From Neisseria polysaccharea ATCC 43768 (GTDB taxonomy: Bacteria > Pseudomonadota > Gammaproteobacteria > Burkholderiales > Neisseriaceae): 53,358 nt of DNA. This document shows, piece by piece, positions 36,186 through 45,067 of the stretch; position 1 is the stretch's first letter, and the number at the start of each line of letters is the position of its first letter. Below the pieces are notes generated by a model that saw only the letters and a list, made by a program, of their open reading frames with translations, ran no database searches and was not told where the DNA came from. The translations under genes were made by a program, and so were the position numbers. The stretch lies in NCBI GenBank assembly GCA_000176735.1, contig ADBE01000127.1, positions 1-53,358 on the forward strand, in the 5' to 3' direction.

Positions 36186-38228
36186 ATGATGCCGCCCGAA
36201 ACCCAGAAACAGCTCAAAATCACCGATGTTTCCGCCAAGAAGCTCGACAAACTCAATCTTCATACCGCGTGGGATTTGGTTTTGCATTTGCCGCTGCGTT
36301 ACGAGGACGAGACGCACATTATGCCGATTAAGGACGCGCCGATCGGCGTGCCGTGCCAGGTCGAGGGCGAGGTTATCCATCAGGAAGTAACGTTCAAACC
36401 GCGCAAGCAGCTGATTGTCCAAATTGCCGACGATTCCGGCAGCGTTCTTTTTCTGCGCTTCATCCACTTTTACGCCGGCCATCAGAAACAGACGGCGGCC
36501 GGCAAACGCATCCGTGCCGTGGGCGAAATCAAACACGGCTTTTACGGCGACGAGATGATTCATCCCAAAATCCGCGATGCCGAGGGCGGCGGTTTGGCGG
36601 AAAGCCTCACGCCGGTTTACCCGACCGTAAACGGTTTGAACCAGCCCACTTTGCGCCGCATCATTCAGACGGCGTTGGACGTTACGCCGCTGCACGACAC
36701 GCTGCCCGATGCCCTGCTATGCCGTCTGAAGCTGCCGCACCTTGCCGAAAGCCTGCGCCTTTTGCATTCGCCGCCGCCGAGTTTCACGATTCATCAGCTT
36801 TCAGACGGCACGCTGCCGGCGTGGCAGCGGCTCAAATTCGACGAACTTTTGGCGCAACAGCTTTCTATGCGGCTGGCGCGGCAGAAGCGTATCGGCGGCT
36901 CGGCGGCGGCATTGCGCGGCAATGGCGTATTGACCCAAGCCCTGCGCCGCGCCCTGCCGTTTGCCCTGACCGATGCACAAGAAAACGTGTTGGCGGAAGT
37001 TCAAACCGATATGGCGCAAACGCACCCGATGCACCGCCTGCTGCAAGGCGATGTCGGCAGCGGCAAAACCATCGTCGCCGCCTTGTCCGCGCTGACCGCC
37101 ATCGAATCCGGCGCGCAGGTGGCTGTAATGGCTCCCACTGAAATCCTTGCCGAACAGCATTTCATCAAGTTCAAACAATGGCTTGAGCCTTTGGGTATTG
37201 AGGTTGTCCGCCTTTTTGGCAGTTTGCGTAAAAAAGCCAAAGACGAAGCCAAAGCCAAACTCGCCGACGGCAGCGTCAAAATCGCCGTCGGCACGCACGC
37301 CCTGTTTTCAGACGGCGTGGCGTTTCACAATTTAGGCTTGACCATCGTGGACGAACAGCACCGTTTCGGCGTTGCCCAACGCCTCGCCCTCAAAAACAAA
37401 GGGCGCGAAGTCCATCAGCTGATGATGTCCGCCACGCCCATCCCGCGTACGCTTGCGATGAGTTTTTTCGCCGATTTGGACGTGTCCGTCATCGACAAAC
37501 TGCCGCCCGGGCGCACCCCGATTAAAACGCGCCTCGTCAACAACGTCCGCCGCACCGAAGTCGAAGGCTTCGTCCTCAATACTTGCCGAAAAGGGCGGCA
37601 GGCGTATTGGGTCTGCCCATTGATTGAAGAAAGCGAAACCCTGCAATTGCAAACCGCCGCCGAAACCCTCGCCCGGCTTCAGACGGCATTGCCCGAGCTG
37701 AATATCGGACTGGTACACGGGCGTATGAAGGCCGCCGAAAAAGCCGAAGTTATGGCGGAATTTGCCGCAGGCCGTCTGAACGTCTTGGTTGCCACCACCG
37801 TCATCGAAGTCGGCGTAGATGTGCCCAACGCCGCCCTGATGGTGATTGAACACGCCGAGCGCATGGGCTTGGCGCAGCTTCACCAATTACGCGGACGGGT
37901 AGGGCGCGGCGCGGCGGAAAGCGTGTGCGTCCTCCTGTTTGCCGAACCCTTGGGCGAACTCGCCAAAGCGCGGTTGAAAGTGATTTACGAACACACCGAC
38001 GGCTTCGAAATCGCCCGCCAAGACCTCAATATCCGCGGCCCCGGCGAATTTCTCGGCGCGCGTCAAAGCGGCGTTCCTATGCTGCGTTTCGCCAAGCTCG
38101 AAGAAGACTTACACCTTTTGGAACAAGCGCGCGAAATCGCCCCGATACTGATTGAGCAAAACCCCGAAATCGTCGAAGCGCATTTGGCAAGGTGGCTTTC
38201 CGGCAGGGAAGGGTATTTGGGCGTGTGA
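36186..38228 (+). CDS. recG: ATP-dependent DNA helicase RecG
   Basis: RecG regresses stalled forks and migrates Holliday junctions. The 680-residue protein has the wedge OB domain (about 50-150), Walker A GDVGSGKT near 288, the DEQHRFGV box in place of DEAD, MSATPIPRT, and helicase motifs with GLVHGRMKAAEK, ATTVIEVGVDVP and the QLRGRVGRG arginine finger. Several internal DUS copies are read through as codons. It is intact. Confidence 0.95.
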   Translation: MMPPETQKQLKITDVSAKKLDKLNLHTAWDLVLHLPLRYEDETHIMPIKDAPIGVPCQVEGEVIHQEVTFKPRKQLIVQIADDSGSVLFLRFIHFYAGHQKQTAAGKRIRAVGEIKHGFYGDEMIHPKIRDAEGGGLAESLTPVYPTVNGLNQPTLRRIIQTALDVTPLHDTLPDALLCRLKLPHLAESLRLLHSPPPSFTIHQLSDGTLPAWQRLKFDELLAQQLSMRLARQKRIGGSAAALRGNGVLTQALRRALPFALTDAQENVLAEVQTDMAQTHPMHRLLQGDVGSGKTIVAALSALTAIESGAQVAVMAPTEILAEQHFIKFKQWLEPLGIEVVRLFGSLRKKAKDEAKAKLADGSVKIAVGTHALFSDGVAFHNLGLTIVDEQHRFGVAQRLALKNKGREVHQLMMSATPIPRTLAMSFFADLDVSVIDKLPPGRTPIKTRLVNNVRRTEVEGFVLNTCRKGRQAYWVCPLIEESETLQLQTAAETLARLQTALPELNIGLVHGRMKAAEKAEVMAEFAAGRLNVLVATTVIEVGVDVPNAALMVIEHAERMGLAQLHQLRGRVGRGAAESVCVLLFAEPLGELAKARLKVIYEHTDGFEIARQDLNIRGPGEFLGARQSGVPMLRFAKLEEDLHLLEQAREIAPILIEQNPEIVEAHLARWLSGREGYLGV

Positions 38229-38299
38229 GCAAAATGCCGTCTGAAATATTAGAAAAAAGTGTAACGGAAATCTGATTTTGCATTATTTTTGACACATTT

Positions 38300-38560
38300 T
38301 CATGATTTTAAATCCCGTTATTCCCAAGTGGGCGGAAATCCGGTAATGGGAAGCCGCAGAGACTTATCGGGAAAACGGCAAGCCCTCCGCCGTCATTCCC
38401 GCGCAGGCGGGAATCTAGAAATGAAAAACCACGGTGTTATCGGAAATGATTGAAACCGGAGAAATGACGGAATCGAAGCGTGTGGAAATGTGTCGGAAAT
38501 TGCTGAAATCGGATAAACTAGATTCCCGATTTTGCGGGAATGACGGTATTTTAGATTTTT
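38300..38560. repeat. dRS3 repeat block between recG and argC
   Basis: This gene-free stretch of about 400 bases has dRS3 20-mers at 38395-38414 (attcccgcgcaggcgggaat) and 38522-38541 (attcccgattttgcgggaat), plus degenerate half-copies near 38318. It is another intergenic mosaic block; no gene is seen. Confidence 0.75.
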
Positions 38561-38628
38561 GTTTTCGTGGGAATGGATGGCTCAAAAGCCGTCCGAACCC
38601 AAAAAAACCGCCGCTTTCAGACGGCATC

Positions 38629-38661
38629 AAAAAACCGCAGGCACGATGCCTGCGGTTTGCC
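38629..38661 (-). terminator. argC terminator
   Basis: A 12-bp hairpin (aaaccgcaggca and tgcctgcggttt, 3-base loop) with an A run on the plus strand becomes a T tail on the minus strand, 10 bases after argC. Confidence 0.82.
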
Positions 38662-38670
38662 GTTTGCGCT

Positions 38671-39714
38671 TCAGGGGAGCAGGGGGATGCCGCCCAAGCC
38701 GTGTGTTTCTTCCAGTCCGAACATAATGTTCATATTTTGCACCGCCTGTCCCGCCGCGCCTTTGACGAGGTTGTCGATGACGGAAAGGACGACCCACACA
38801 TCGGATTGCGCCGCCTGTTGGATGCTGATGCGGCAGAGGTTTGCGCCGCGCACGCTGCGGGTTTCGGGTGTCGAACCTGCGGGCAGGATGTCCACGAACG
38901 GGCTGTCGCGGTAATAGTCGCGCAGGACGGTTTCGGGGTCGCTGCCGTCTGAAAGGTGGAGGTAAACGGTGGCGTGCATACCGCGTATCATCGGCGCGAG
39001 GTGCGGCGTGAACACGAATCCTTCGGCGATGCCGTCCTGAAGCCCGGCGATGGTCTGCCTGATTTCGGGCAGGTGGCGGTGTCCGGCTATGCCGTAGGCT
39101 TTGAAGTTGTCGCCGGCTTCGCACAACAGCGAACCGACATTGCCTTTCCTGCCCGCGCCGGACACGCCGGATTTGCAGTCGGCAATCAGCGGCATACCGG
39201 GCTTCAGACGGCATTGCCGCAACAGCGGCACGAGCGGTAGGGATACGCAGGTCGGGTAGCAGCCGGGGTTGGCGACGAGGCGCGCCTGTGCGACGGCTTC
39301 GCGGTTGAGTTCGCTCAATCCGTACACGGCTTGGGAAACGAGGCCGGGGGCGGCGTGGGTCATGCCGTACCAGTGTTCCCAGGTCGGAATGTCCCGTATG
39401 CGGAAGTCGGCGGAAAGGTCGATGACGCGCACGCCCTGTTCAATCAGGCGCGGCGCGTCTTTCATGGCGATGCCGTTGGGCGTGGCGAAGAAGACGATGT
39501 CGCATTTTTCCAGCCCCGCCTCGTCGGGCGTTTGGAAACGGAGGCCGTACACGCCGCGCAGACTTGGAAAGTAATCGGCAACCGCGATTCCGGCTTCGCT
39601 GCGGCTGGTTACGGCGGCGACTTCGACATCGGGATGGGCGGCAAGCAGGCGCAGCAGTTCCACGCCCGTGTAGCCCGTCGCGCCGACAATGCCGGCTTTG
39701 ATTTTTTTGCTCAT
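38671..39714 (-). CDS. argC: N-acetyl-gamma-glutamyl-phosphate reductase
   Basis: The third step of arginine synthesis: NADPH reduction of N-acetylglutamyl phosphate to the semialdehyde. The 347-residue protein begins with the dinucleotide-binding [17 protein letters not shown], has the catalytic Cys in ANPGCYPT near 149, and HRHLPEI with the conserved His near 216. It lies alone, away from other arg genes, as is usual in Neisseria. The start is ATG at 39714. Confidence 0.93.
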   Translation of the reverse strand: MSKKIKAGIVGATGYTGVELLRLLAAHPDVEVAAVTSRSEAGIAVADYFPSLRGVYGLRFQTPDEAGLEKCDIVFFATPNGIAMKDAPRLIEQGVRVIDLSADFRIRDIPTWEHWYGMTHAAPGLVSQAVYGLSELNREAVAQARLVANPGCYPTCVSLPLVPLLRQCRLKPGMPLIADCKSGVSGAGRKGNVGSLLCEAGDNFKAYGIAGHRHLPEIRQTIAGLQDGIAEGFVFTPHLAPMIRGMHATVYLHLSDGSDPETVLRDYYRDSPFVDILPAGSTPETRSVRGANLCRISIQQAAQSDVWVVLSVIDNLVKGAAGQAVQNMNIMFGLEETHGLGGIPLLP

Positions 39715-39741
39715 GGTTTTTCCTTTGTGTGGTTGGCGGGT

Positions 39742-39781
39742 ATGCCGTCCGAACGCTGCAAAACTGCGGTTCGGACGGCAT
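39742..39781 (-). terminator. Variant-DUS hairpin
   Basis: An inverted pair of atgccgtccgaa, the C-variant of the uptake sequence as at 15435, lies 7 bases after the stop of the secreted protein gene on the minus strand. Confidence 0.7.
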
Positions 39782-39787
39782 TCTGTT

Positions 39788-40237
39788 TTAAAACATACGC
39801 TGCCGTTTGCGGTTGAGCAGGAAGCCGTGTCCTGCCGAGTTGGTGCAGAGTACGCCGTTTTCGAGGCTGCCGCACTGCCAACCTGTGCCTTTGATGCTGC
39901 TGCCGTAGGCGAGGACGGGCGGTTCGGGGCTGTACGGGTAGTCGCTGTAACAGCTCATATAGGCTTTCCCTTTGTTGTCGATATTGAACACGTTGCCCCA
40001 GTCGAATCCGCATCCTTTGGGTTTCGGCATGGCGGGTTTGGTATTGTCGGTTTCGTGGATGAAGCAGGATACGCCGTGCCACGGTTCTCCGCCTTCCAGC
40101 GGTCCGGTGTCGCCGCCGCAGACGATGTTGCCGCTCGGGGTTTGGAAGTTGACGGTAAAAACGCCGTCGGGCGCATCGGCGCGTGCCGAAGCAAAGGCGG
40201 CTGCGGAGATGAGGATGAGGAGGTTGTTCGACCGCAT
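39788..40237 (-). CDS. Secreted cysteine-rich protein of unknown function
   Basis: A 149-residue protein with a signal peptide ([20 protein letters not shown]) and six cysteines in the mature part ([46 protein letters not shown]), which would form three disulphides in the periplasm or outside. The second half, [19 protein letters not shown], resembles small actinobacterial and proteobacterial secreted proteins, but I cannot name the family securely. The ATG at 40237 lies just inside the 3' gap of the YihY gene, so they are probably co-transcribed. Confidence 0.75.
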   Translation of the reverse strand: MRSNNLLILISAAAFASARADAPDGVFTVNFQTPSGNIVCGGDTGPLEGGEPWHGVSCFIHETDNTKPAMPKPKGCGFDWGNVFNIDNKGKAYMSCYSDYPYSPEPPVLAYGSSIKGTGWQCGSLENGVLCTNSAGHGFLLNRKRQRMF

Positions 40238-40241
40238 CGTT

Positions 40242-41462
40242 TTATCCTTCGGACGGCGGTTGGGACGGTGAGGGGGCGGTTTGCCCGGTTTGCGCGGCAA
40301 ACTCCGCCAGCGTTATCTCTAAAGATTGAAGGCAGGGTTGCACCAGCCTGCCGACGGCTTGTCCGACGGGGTTTTGATTGGCGGCGGAAGGACGGTACAC
40401 AAAGCGTTTGAAGAGTGTGTCTAATTTAATGGCATCCGCCCCTGTTTTTAAAACCCAGCCCTGCCGCCCGGAATAAACATAACCGTAGTGCGCCAGTTTG
40501 TCCAAGAGCGCGCCCAACTCGTCGTAGCCCATACCGATGTGCCGTCTGAACTGCCGGACCCGCAGGGCTTTGCCGCGTTTTTGCGCCGCGTCGAGCAAGA
40601 GTAAAATGTCCAACACATCGTCAAAGCCGCCGCGCGCGTCCGCATTTTTCCGAAACGCCCCGCCCTGCCAATACGACAGGGAGGCCGTCAGCACCGCCCC
40701 GCCCAAGACCAGCGTCCACAACAGGTTCAGCCACAACAGGAAAAACGGCACGGCGGCAAACGTGCCGTAAATCGAGCGGTAGCCGTCGAAACTGCCCATA
40801 TACCACACAAAAAGCGCGCGCGCGCACCACAGGCACAAAGCCGTCGCCGCCGCCCCGATCAAAGCGTGCCGCGCGGGTACGAAACGGTTGGGGACAAAGC
40901 AGTACAGCCCCCACAACAGCAGCACCGTTCCCAACGGCATCGCCAGCGGGCGCAACAGCCACGATTCCCCCCATCCCGCCGTCAGCGAGATGCCCACGCC
41001 CAAAAACAGCGGCCCGCAGGTCAGCAGGGTCCAATAAACGAGGAACTGCATCATCCAAGGACGCTGCGCGCCGACGCGCCAAATGCGGTTAAACGCCTGG
41101 TCTATCGTCCGAACCAGCATCAGCGACGTGACGAACAGCATCACGCTGCCGATGGCGGTCAGGCTGCCTGCCTGCCGGCGGAAAGCGTCGAGGTAATCCA
41201 GCACCTTGTCCGCCCCTTGCGGCACGACGGTTTGTTTGATGAAGGACACAAACGCCCCCGACCAGTTCTCAAATACCGGAAAGACCGAAACCGCCGCCAC
41301 CGTTACCGTCAGCACCGGCACCAAAGCCAGCAGCGTGGTAAACGTCATACTCGCCGCCGCCTGAGGTACGCGCTCTTCGCTGAAACGGCGGGCGACAAAC
41401 AGCAGGAAGGCCACGCCGCCGTTTTCCATACCTTTTTGCCAATACTTTGAAAATACCGTCAT
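40242..41462 (-). CDS. YihY/UPF0761 family inner-membrane protein
   Basis: A 406-residue protein formerly called ribonuclease BN. It has about six membrane segments in the first 280 residues (for example SMTFTTLLALVPVLTV, GSVMLFVTSLMLV and LLWLNLLWTLVLGGAVLTA) and a cytoplasmic helical tail with a winged-helix-like region (RQFRRHIGMGYDELGALLDKL). The RNase BN activity originally ascribed to this family was later assigned to another protein, so the function is open. The ATG at 41462 follows an in-frame upstream ATG that lacks a Shine-Dalgarno. Confidence 0.85.
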   Translation of the reverse strand: MTVFSKYWQKGMENGGVAFLLFVARRFSEERVPQAAASMTFTTLLALVPVLTVTVAAVSVFPVFENWSGAFVSFIKQTVVPQGADKVLDYLDAFRRQAGSLTAIGSVMLFVTSLMLVRTIDQAFNRIWRVGAQRPWMMQFLVYWTLLTCGPLFLGVGISLTAGWGESWLLRPLAMPLGTVLLLWGLYCFVPNRFVPARHALIGAAATALCLWCARALFVWYMGSFDGYRSIYGTFAAVPFFLLWLNLLWTLVLGGAVLTASLSYWQGGAFRKNADARGGFDDVLDILLLLDAAQKRGKALRVRQFRRHIGMGYDELGALLDKLAHYGYVYSGRQGWVLKTGADAIKLDTLFKRFVYRPSAANQNPVGQAVGRLVQPCLQSLEITLAEFAAQTGQTAPSPSQPPSEG

Positions 41463-41912
41463 TTTTATATGCCTGTACCGAACGGAAAGCACAGATTGTA
41501 ACCGAAACCGCCGCCGTCCCCAAATCCGGCATCCGTTGCGCCGCAGGTGCGGGGCCGGATGAAAACAAGCCGAAGCCTTTGCTGGCGCATCGCTTATGGG
41601 GGCTTTGTTTTCAAATGCCGTCTACAAAATGAATAAGCCCCCGATTTTTTTATTTTGACGGCGTTTCAATACTGAAAAATAATTGCCTTTTCCTCGGCAA
41701 ATAGTCGGAATCGGCGGATGGTTCAGACGCAGCCTTTATTTTTTCCCAATATCGGCAAGGTCTTGGCCGGTTGGGGGCGGCGCATCGTGATGCGTCAAAT
41801 TCCGCGAACAGGCTGTTTTTCGGAGATTTCAAGCCGCGCCGTTTCCCGGCCGGATGCCGCGGCGGTTTCAGACGGCATCGGCGGCGGTACGCAGTCCGCA
41901 TTCGGAGTTTGT
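41463..41912. other. Gene-free stretch upstream of the que operon
   Basis: About 450 bases between the divergent YihY and queC genes. It contains isolated DUS halves (near 41612 and 41869) and short open frames with no protein-like composition. I see no gene or repeat family here. Confidence 0.5.
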
Positions 41913-41918
41913 TATAAT
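41913..41918 (+). promoter_or_regulatory. -10 box of the que operon
   Basis: A perfect TATAAT 17 bases before the preQ1 aptamer, as expected for a short riboswitch leader. Confidence 0.6.
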
Positions 41919-41934
41919 CCGATTTTTCCAACTT

Positions 41935-41971
41935 CGCGGTTCGCAAACCTCCCGCGTTACCAAAACTAGGA
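41935..41971 (+). promoter_or_regulatory. preQ1-I riboswitch
   Basis: A 37-base leader fits the class I preQ1 aptamer. P1 is CGCGG (41935-41939) paired with CCGCG (41952-41956). The loop ttcgcaaacctc is similar to the Thermoanaerobacter and Bacillus aptamers, and the A-rich tail ttaccaaaactagga folds back into the P1 groove and pairs its CTAGG with the loop. The tail contains the AGGA Shine-Dalgarno of queC, so ligand binding would hide it and lower translation. Target genes make preQ1, giving end-product feedback. Confidence 0.85.
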
Positions 41972-41977
41972 TTCAGT

Positions 41978-42637
41978 ATGTCAAACCAACAAGCCTTGGT
42001 CATCTTTTCGGGCGGCCAAGATTCTACTACCTGCCTGATTCAGGCGATTCAAACCTACGGGCGCGAAAACGTCCAAGCCATCACTTTCCAATACGGGCAA
42101 CGCCACGACGTCGAGCTGGAACGCGCCCGCTGGATTGCGCAGGATTTGGGTGTCAAACAAACCGTACTCGACTTGAGCCTGATGCGGCAGATTACGCACA
42201 ATGCCTTGATGGACGAAGCCGCCGCCATCGAAACTGCCGAAAACGGCGTTCCGAATACCTTTGTAGACGGCCGCAACGCACTTTTCCTGCTCTACGCCGC
42301 GATTTACGCCAAAGGGCAGGGGATACGGCACATCATCGCAGGCGTGTGCGAAACCGACTTCTCCGGCTATCCCGACTGCCGCGACGTGTTTGTCAAATCG
42401 ATGAACGTTACCCTTAATCTGGCGATGGACTATGATTTCCAAATCCATACGCCGCTGATGTACCTGACCAAGGCGCAAACTTGGGCGTTGGCGGATGAAA
42501 TGGGCGCGCTGGACTACATCCGCGAGCAGACCCACACCTGCTACAACGGCATCGTCGGCGGCTGCCACGAATGCCCGAGCTGCGTGTTGCGCGAGCGCGG
42601 ATTGGCGGAATATTTGGAAAGTAAAAAGGCCATCTGA
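41978..42637 (+). CDS. queC: 7-cyano-7-deazaguanine synthase
   Basis: QueC converts 7-carboxy-7-deazaguanine to preQ0 with ATP and ammonia in queuosine synthesis. The 219-residue protein has the PP-loop SGGQDSTT at 11-18, GRNALFL near 98, and the zinc site in [15 protein letters not shown] near 188-202. Its Shine-Dalgarno is in the preQ1 riboswitch. It leads an operon with a DUF1543 gene and queD. Confidence 0.95.
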   Translation: MSNQQALVIFSGGQDSTTCLIQAIQTYGRENVQAITFQYGQRHDVELERARWIAQDLGVKQTVLDLSLMRQITHNALMDEAAAIETAENGVPNTFVDGRNALFLLYAAIYAKGQGIRHIIAGVCETDFSGYPDCRDVFVKSMNVTLNLAMDYDFQIHTPLMYLTKAQTWALADEMGALDYIREQTHTCYNGIVGGCHECPSCVLRERGLAEYLESKKAI

Positions 42638-42669
42638 AAATACAACCATCATCCGATACAGGTCTTATC

Positions 42670-43191
42670 ATGCCCAAACTTTATATGTTCTATCTCGGCG
42701 GTAACGCAGGTCGCTCCAATATCGAAGTGCACGACATCCAATTTGCCGTGTGCGACGACTACCGTGAAGCCATTCCCGCGCTCAAAGCCGCATGGTTCGG
42801 CGATGCGGACAAAATCCACATCGACGGCTGGCAGATTGTCGAATGGGCGGACGGTTACGATGTCTGCGTGAGTGAGGCGGAAGAACATACCGCAATGCCG
42901 TCTGAACACGCCCCGCGCCTGTATTTTGCCAATGTCGGCGGTTATCGCGCGGGGCAGCTTGCCGAGGCGCACGCGTTCGGGCTGTTCGCCGCCGCCACGC
43001 CTGCCGAAGCCAAACAAAAAGCCCTGCAAACCCTGTTGACCGACAGCTATGTTCAGCAGCATAAAGACAACTTAAAAGATGTGGACAACCTGCTTGCGCT
43101 CGACCGCATCGGCAATTTCCATATCCGCCTGACCCCGAATCCGCACGGTAAACCCGCCGAAATCGGCTTTCAAGGCTATTTGCCGATTTAA
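42670..43191 (+). CDS. DUF1543 protein in the queuosine operon
   Basis: A 173-residue soluble protein with two similar halves: KLYMFYLGGNAGRSNIEVHDIQF at the start and RLYFANVGGYRAGQLAEAHAFG after about residue 83, each followed by a helix. This matches the duplicated DUF1543 fold. No function is established. It lies between queC (32 bases) and queD (10 bases) under the same preQ1 riboswitch, which suggests a queuosine-related role, although the repeat could be coincidental. A DUS is used as codons 77-80. Confidence 0.8.
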   Translation: MPKLYMFYLGGNAGRSNIEVHDIQFAVCDDYREAIPALKAAWFGDADKIHIDGWQIVEWADGYDVCVSEAEEHTAMPSEHAPRLYFANVGGYRAGQLAEAHAFGLFAAATPAEAKQKALQTLLTDSYVQQHKDNLKDVDNLLALDRIGNFHIRLTPNPHGKPAEIGFQGYLPI

Positions 43192-43201
43192 AATACACAC
43201 C

Positions 43202-43624
43202 ATGAAAATTACCAAGATATTTACCTTCGACTCCTCGCATATGCTCGACGGGCATGACGGCAAATGCCAAAACCTGCACGGGCATACCTACAAACTCGAA
43301 ATCACCGTTTCAGACGGCATTATCAAAGGCGGCGCGAAAGACGGTATGGTGATGGACTTTACCGACTTGAAAACCATTGTCAAACAACACATTACCGACC
43401 CCTTCGACCACGCCTTCATCTACCACGGCGGCAACGGTCGCGAATCTCAAATCGCCGCACTCTTGGAAGGCTGGAACATGAAAACCCTGCTCCTGCCCTG
43501 CCGCACCACTGCCGAAAATATGGCGGTCGAAATGTACGGCCGTCTGAAAAACGCGGGGCTGAACGTGTGCCGCGTCAAATTGTGGGAAACGCCGACATCG
43601 TGTGCGGAGTATGAAGGGGAGTAG
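43202..43624 (+). CDS. queD: 6-carboxytetrahydropterin synthase
   Basis: QueD makes 6-carboxy-tetrahydropterin from dihydroneopterin triphosphate, the second step to preQ0. The 140-residue protein carries the zinc and catalytic set: FDSSHMLDGHDGKCQNLHGHTY (His13, Cys22, His26, His28), the DFTDLK segment and CRTTAENM near 100. It ends with KLWETPTSCAEYE, the usual Glu. It is the third gene of the que operon. Confidence 0.93.
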   Translation: MKITKIFTFDSSHMLDGHDGKCQNLHGHTYKLEITVSDGIIKGGAKDGMVMDFTDLKTIVKQHITDPFDHAFIYHGGNGRESQIAALLEGWNMKTLLLPCRTTAENMAVEMYGRLKNAGLNVCRVKLWETPTSCAEYEGE

Positions 43625-43674
43625 GGAATATCTTGAACGTATCGATATAGTGAATTTGAATGAAACTTGCACTA

Positions 43675-43785
43675 AGCCGTCATTCCCGCGCAGGCGGGAA
43701 TCCAGACCTTGATTTATCAGGAATATTTAAAAATTGCAGCAATTCCAAATCTCTGGATTCCCGCCTGCGCGGGAATGACGATGTG
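43675..43785. repeat. dRS3 pair
   Basis: Two 20-mers, attcccgcgcaggcgggaat (43682-43701) and its inverse copy (43757-43776), flank a 55-base unique spacer, directly after queD. Confidence 0.85.
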
Positions 43786-43809
43786 GGGCGTCCTTATTTG
43801 AATCTGCTT

Positions 43810-43963
43810 TATAGTGGATTAAATTTAAACCAGTACAGCGTTGCCTCGCCTTAGCTCAAAGAGAACGATTCTCTAAGGTGCTGAAGCATCAAGTGAATCG
43901 GTTCCGTACTATTTGTACTGTCTGCGGCTTCGTCGCCTTGTCCTGATTTTTGTTAATCCACTA
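43810..43963. repeat. Full-length Correia element (154 bp)
   Basis: The left end is tatagtggattaaatttaaa and the right end is ttaatccacta. It includes the central segment ttagctcaaagagaacgatt, with the tgctgaagcatcaag region that in this family holds an IHF-like site, which the copy at 29073 lacks. Correia elements can supply promoters and RNase III sites to neighbours. Confidence 0.92.
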
Positions 43964-44005
43964 GTGGTACAAAATTCAAGATAGATTTCAAAGGGAGAGT
44001 TAATA

Positions 44006-44425
44006 TTGTTAATTAAAAAAATAATTTTATGGGTAGTTATGACTTTATTTTGGATTTTCATTTTTTATCCAAATGAGAAGGAATTATCAACAAAACGATT
44101 TATTTTTGAGAAGTCATACAGTTATAATTCTGGCATACCATTTAACTATTTCTTAATAGATAAAAATCAGAATTCCATTATTTATTTCTTTATTAATAAC
44201 TATATAGAAGAGGGTAACTTTATTTATTTTTCATATATTGATGGAGGTATTGTGCATGATTTCTGCTATACAAATAAAAAGTTAAAGCTATTACGTATTA
44301 ACAAACTAACTGATAGTATAGAAAATGCTCAAATAAATAAGCACCAAATAGTTTTTGATAAAATTAATAAAATAAAATACAGTGATTTAACATGGTTGCA
44401 AAGTGAATATAATAGATGCAAGTAA
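44006..44425 (+). CDS. AT-rich orphan protein, immunity-like
   Basis: A 139-residue protein with a hydrophobic N-terminus (IILWVVMTLFWIFIFYP, about 7-22) and a Lys-, Asn-, Ile- and Tyr-rich soluble part with no family I recognise. Base composition is strikingly AT-rich compared with its neighbours, a sign of transfer. Start: TTG at 44006, about 8 bases after AGGGAGA; an ATG at 44039 is an alternative. It stands before a VENN pre-toxin fragment, a position where polymorphic-toxin cassettes carry their small AT-rich immunity genes. That role is an inference from context. Confidence 0.6.
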   Translation: MLIKKIILWVVMTLFWIFIFYPNEKELSTKRFIFEKSYSYNSGIPFNYFLIDKNQNSIIYFFINNYIEEGNFIYFSYIDGGIVHDFCYTNKKLKLLRINKLTDSIENAQINKHQIVFDKINKIKYSDLTWLQSEYNRCK

Positions 44426-44476
44426 ATTTCTGTATTGATTATTTATTGGAAAAATTGCATTGTTTACACTTTTTTC

Positions 44477-44628
44477 ATGCTGATCAGTGCACAGGTAGGG
44501 GGCGTGCTGGGGCAGAATGCGGTGGAGAATAATGCCCTAGACCGTTTGGACGGATTCACACCCGGCGAACGAAGCCTGAGAGCCAGAGCAGATAAGATCT
44601 ACCAATATACCGTAAAACGGTTTTTTCT
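44477..44628 (+). pseudogene. VENN pre-toxin fragment (TpsA/MafB type)
   Basis: An open stretch reads SAQVGGVLGQNAVENNALDRL, with VENN at 44522-44533. This motif marks the junction before the variable toxin tip in CdiA/TpsA and MafB-like polymorphic toxins. It is followed by DGFTPGERSLRARADKIYQ and then loses similarity. No large toxin gene is attached, so this is an orphan or silent-cassette fragment. It runs in frame into the DUF1304 gene but is not part of it. Confidence 0.6.
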
Positions 44629-44695
44629 CCTGCACGGATTCCCCGTCTTTTCAAACGGCATTCCATCTCAAACGTACCCATTAAAAGGAACACCC

Positions 44696-45067
44696 ATGAA
44701 ACTCCTCTCCACCATTCTCGTTCTCCTCGTCGCCGCCGAACATTTCTACATCGCCTGGCTTGAAATGACACAGATTCCCAGCGAAAAAGCGGCGGAAATA
44801 TTCAAGCTGCCTTATGAATTTATGGAACAAAAGCGCGTGCAGACCCTGTTTGGCAACCAAGGGCTGTACAACGGCTTTCTTGCCGTCGGGCTTTTGTGGG
44901 CGCAGTTTGCCGCGCCGGATAACGCCGTGTACGGCGCGACAGTACTGTTTCTCGGCTTCGTCCTGATTGCCGCCGCGTGGGGCGCGTTCTCTTCCGGCAA
45001 CAAAGGCATACTCGTCAAACAAGGTTTGCCCGCATTTTTGGCAGCGGCGGCGGTGTTGGCGGTATGA
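44696..45067 (+). CDS. DUF1304 family membrane protein
   Basis: A 123-residue protein with four hydrophobic segments (about 3-22, 53-72, 77-97 and 106-123), including FGNQGLYNGFLA near 46-57, the DUF1304 signature. Function unknown. The ATG at 44696 follows AAAAGGAA. Its TGA overlaps the queE ATG as ATGA, so the two are translated together. Confidence 0.85.
   Translation: MKLLSTILVLLVAAEHFYIAWLEMTQIPSEKAAEIFKLPYEFMEQKRVQTLFGNQGLYNGFLAVGLLWAQFAAPDNAVYGATVLFLGFVLIAAAWGAFSSGNKGILVKQGLPAFLAAAAVLAV

Noticed and set aside
41718-41969. Small open frame before queC
   Set aside because: It covers the promoter and riboswitch of queC and has no recognisable content.
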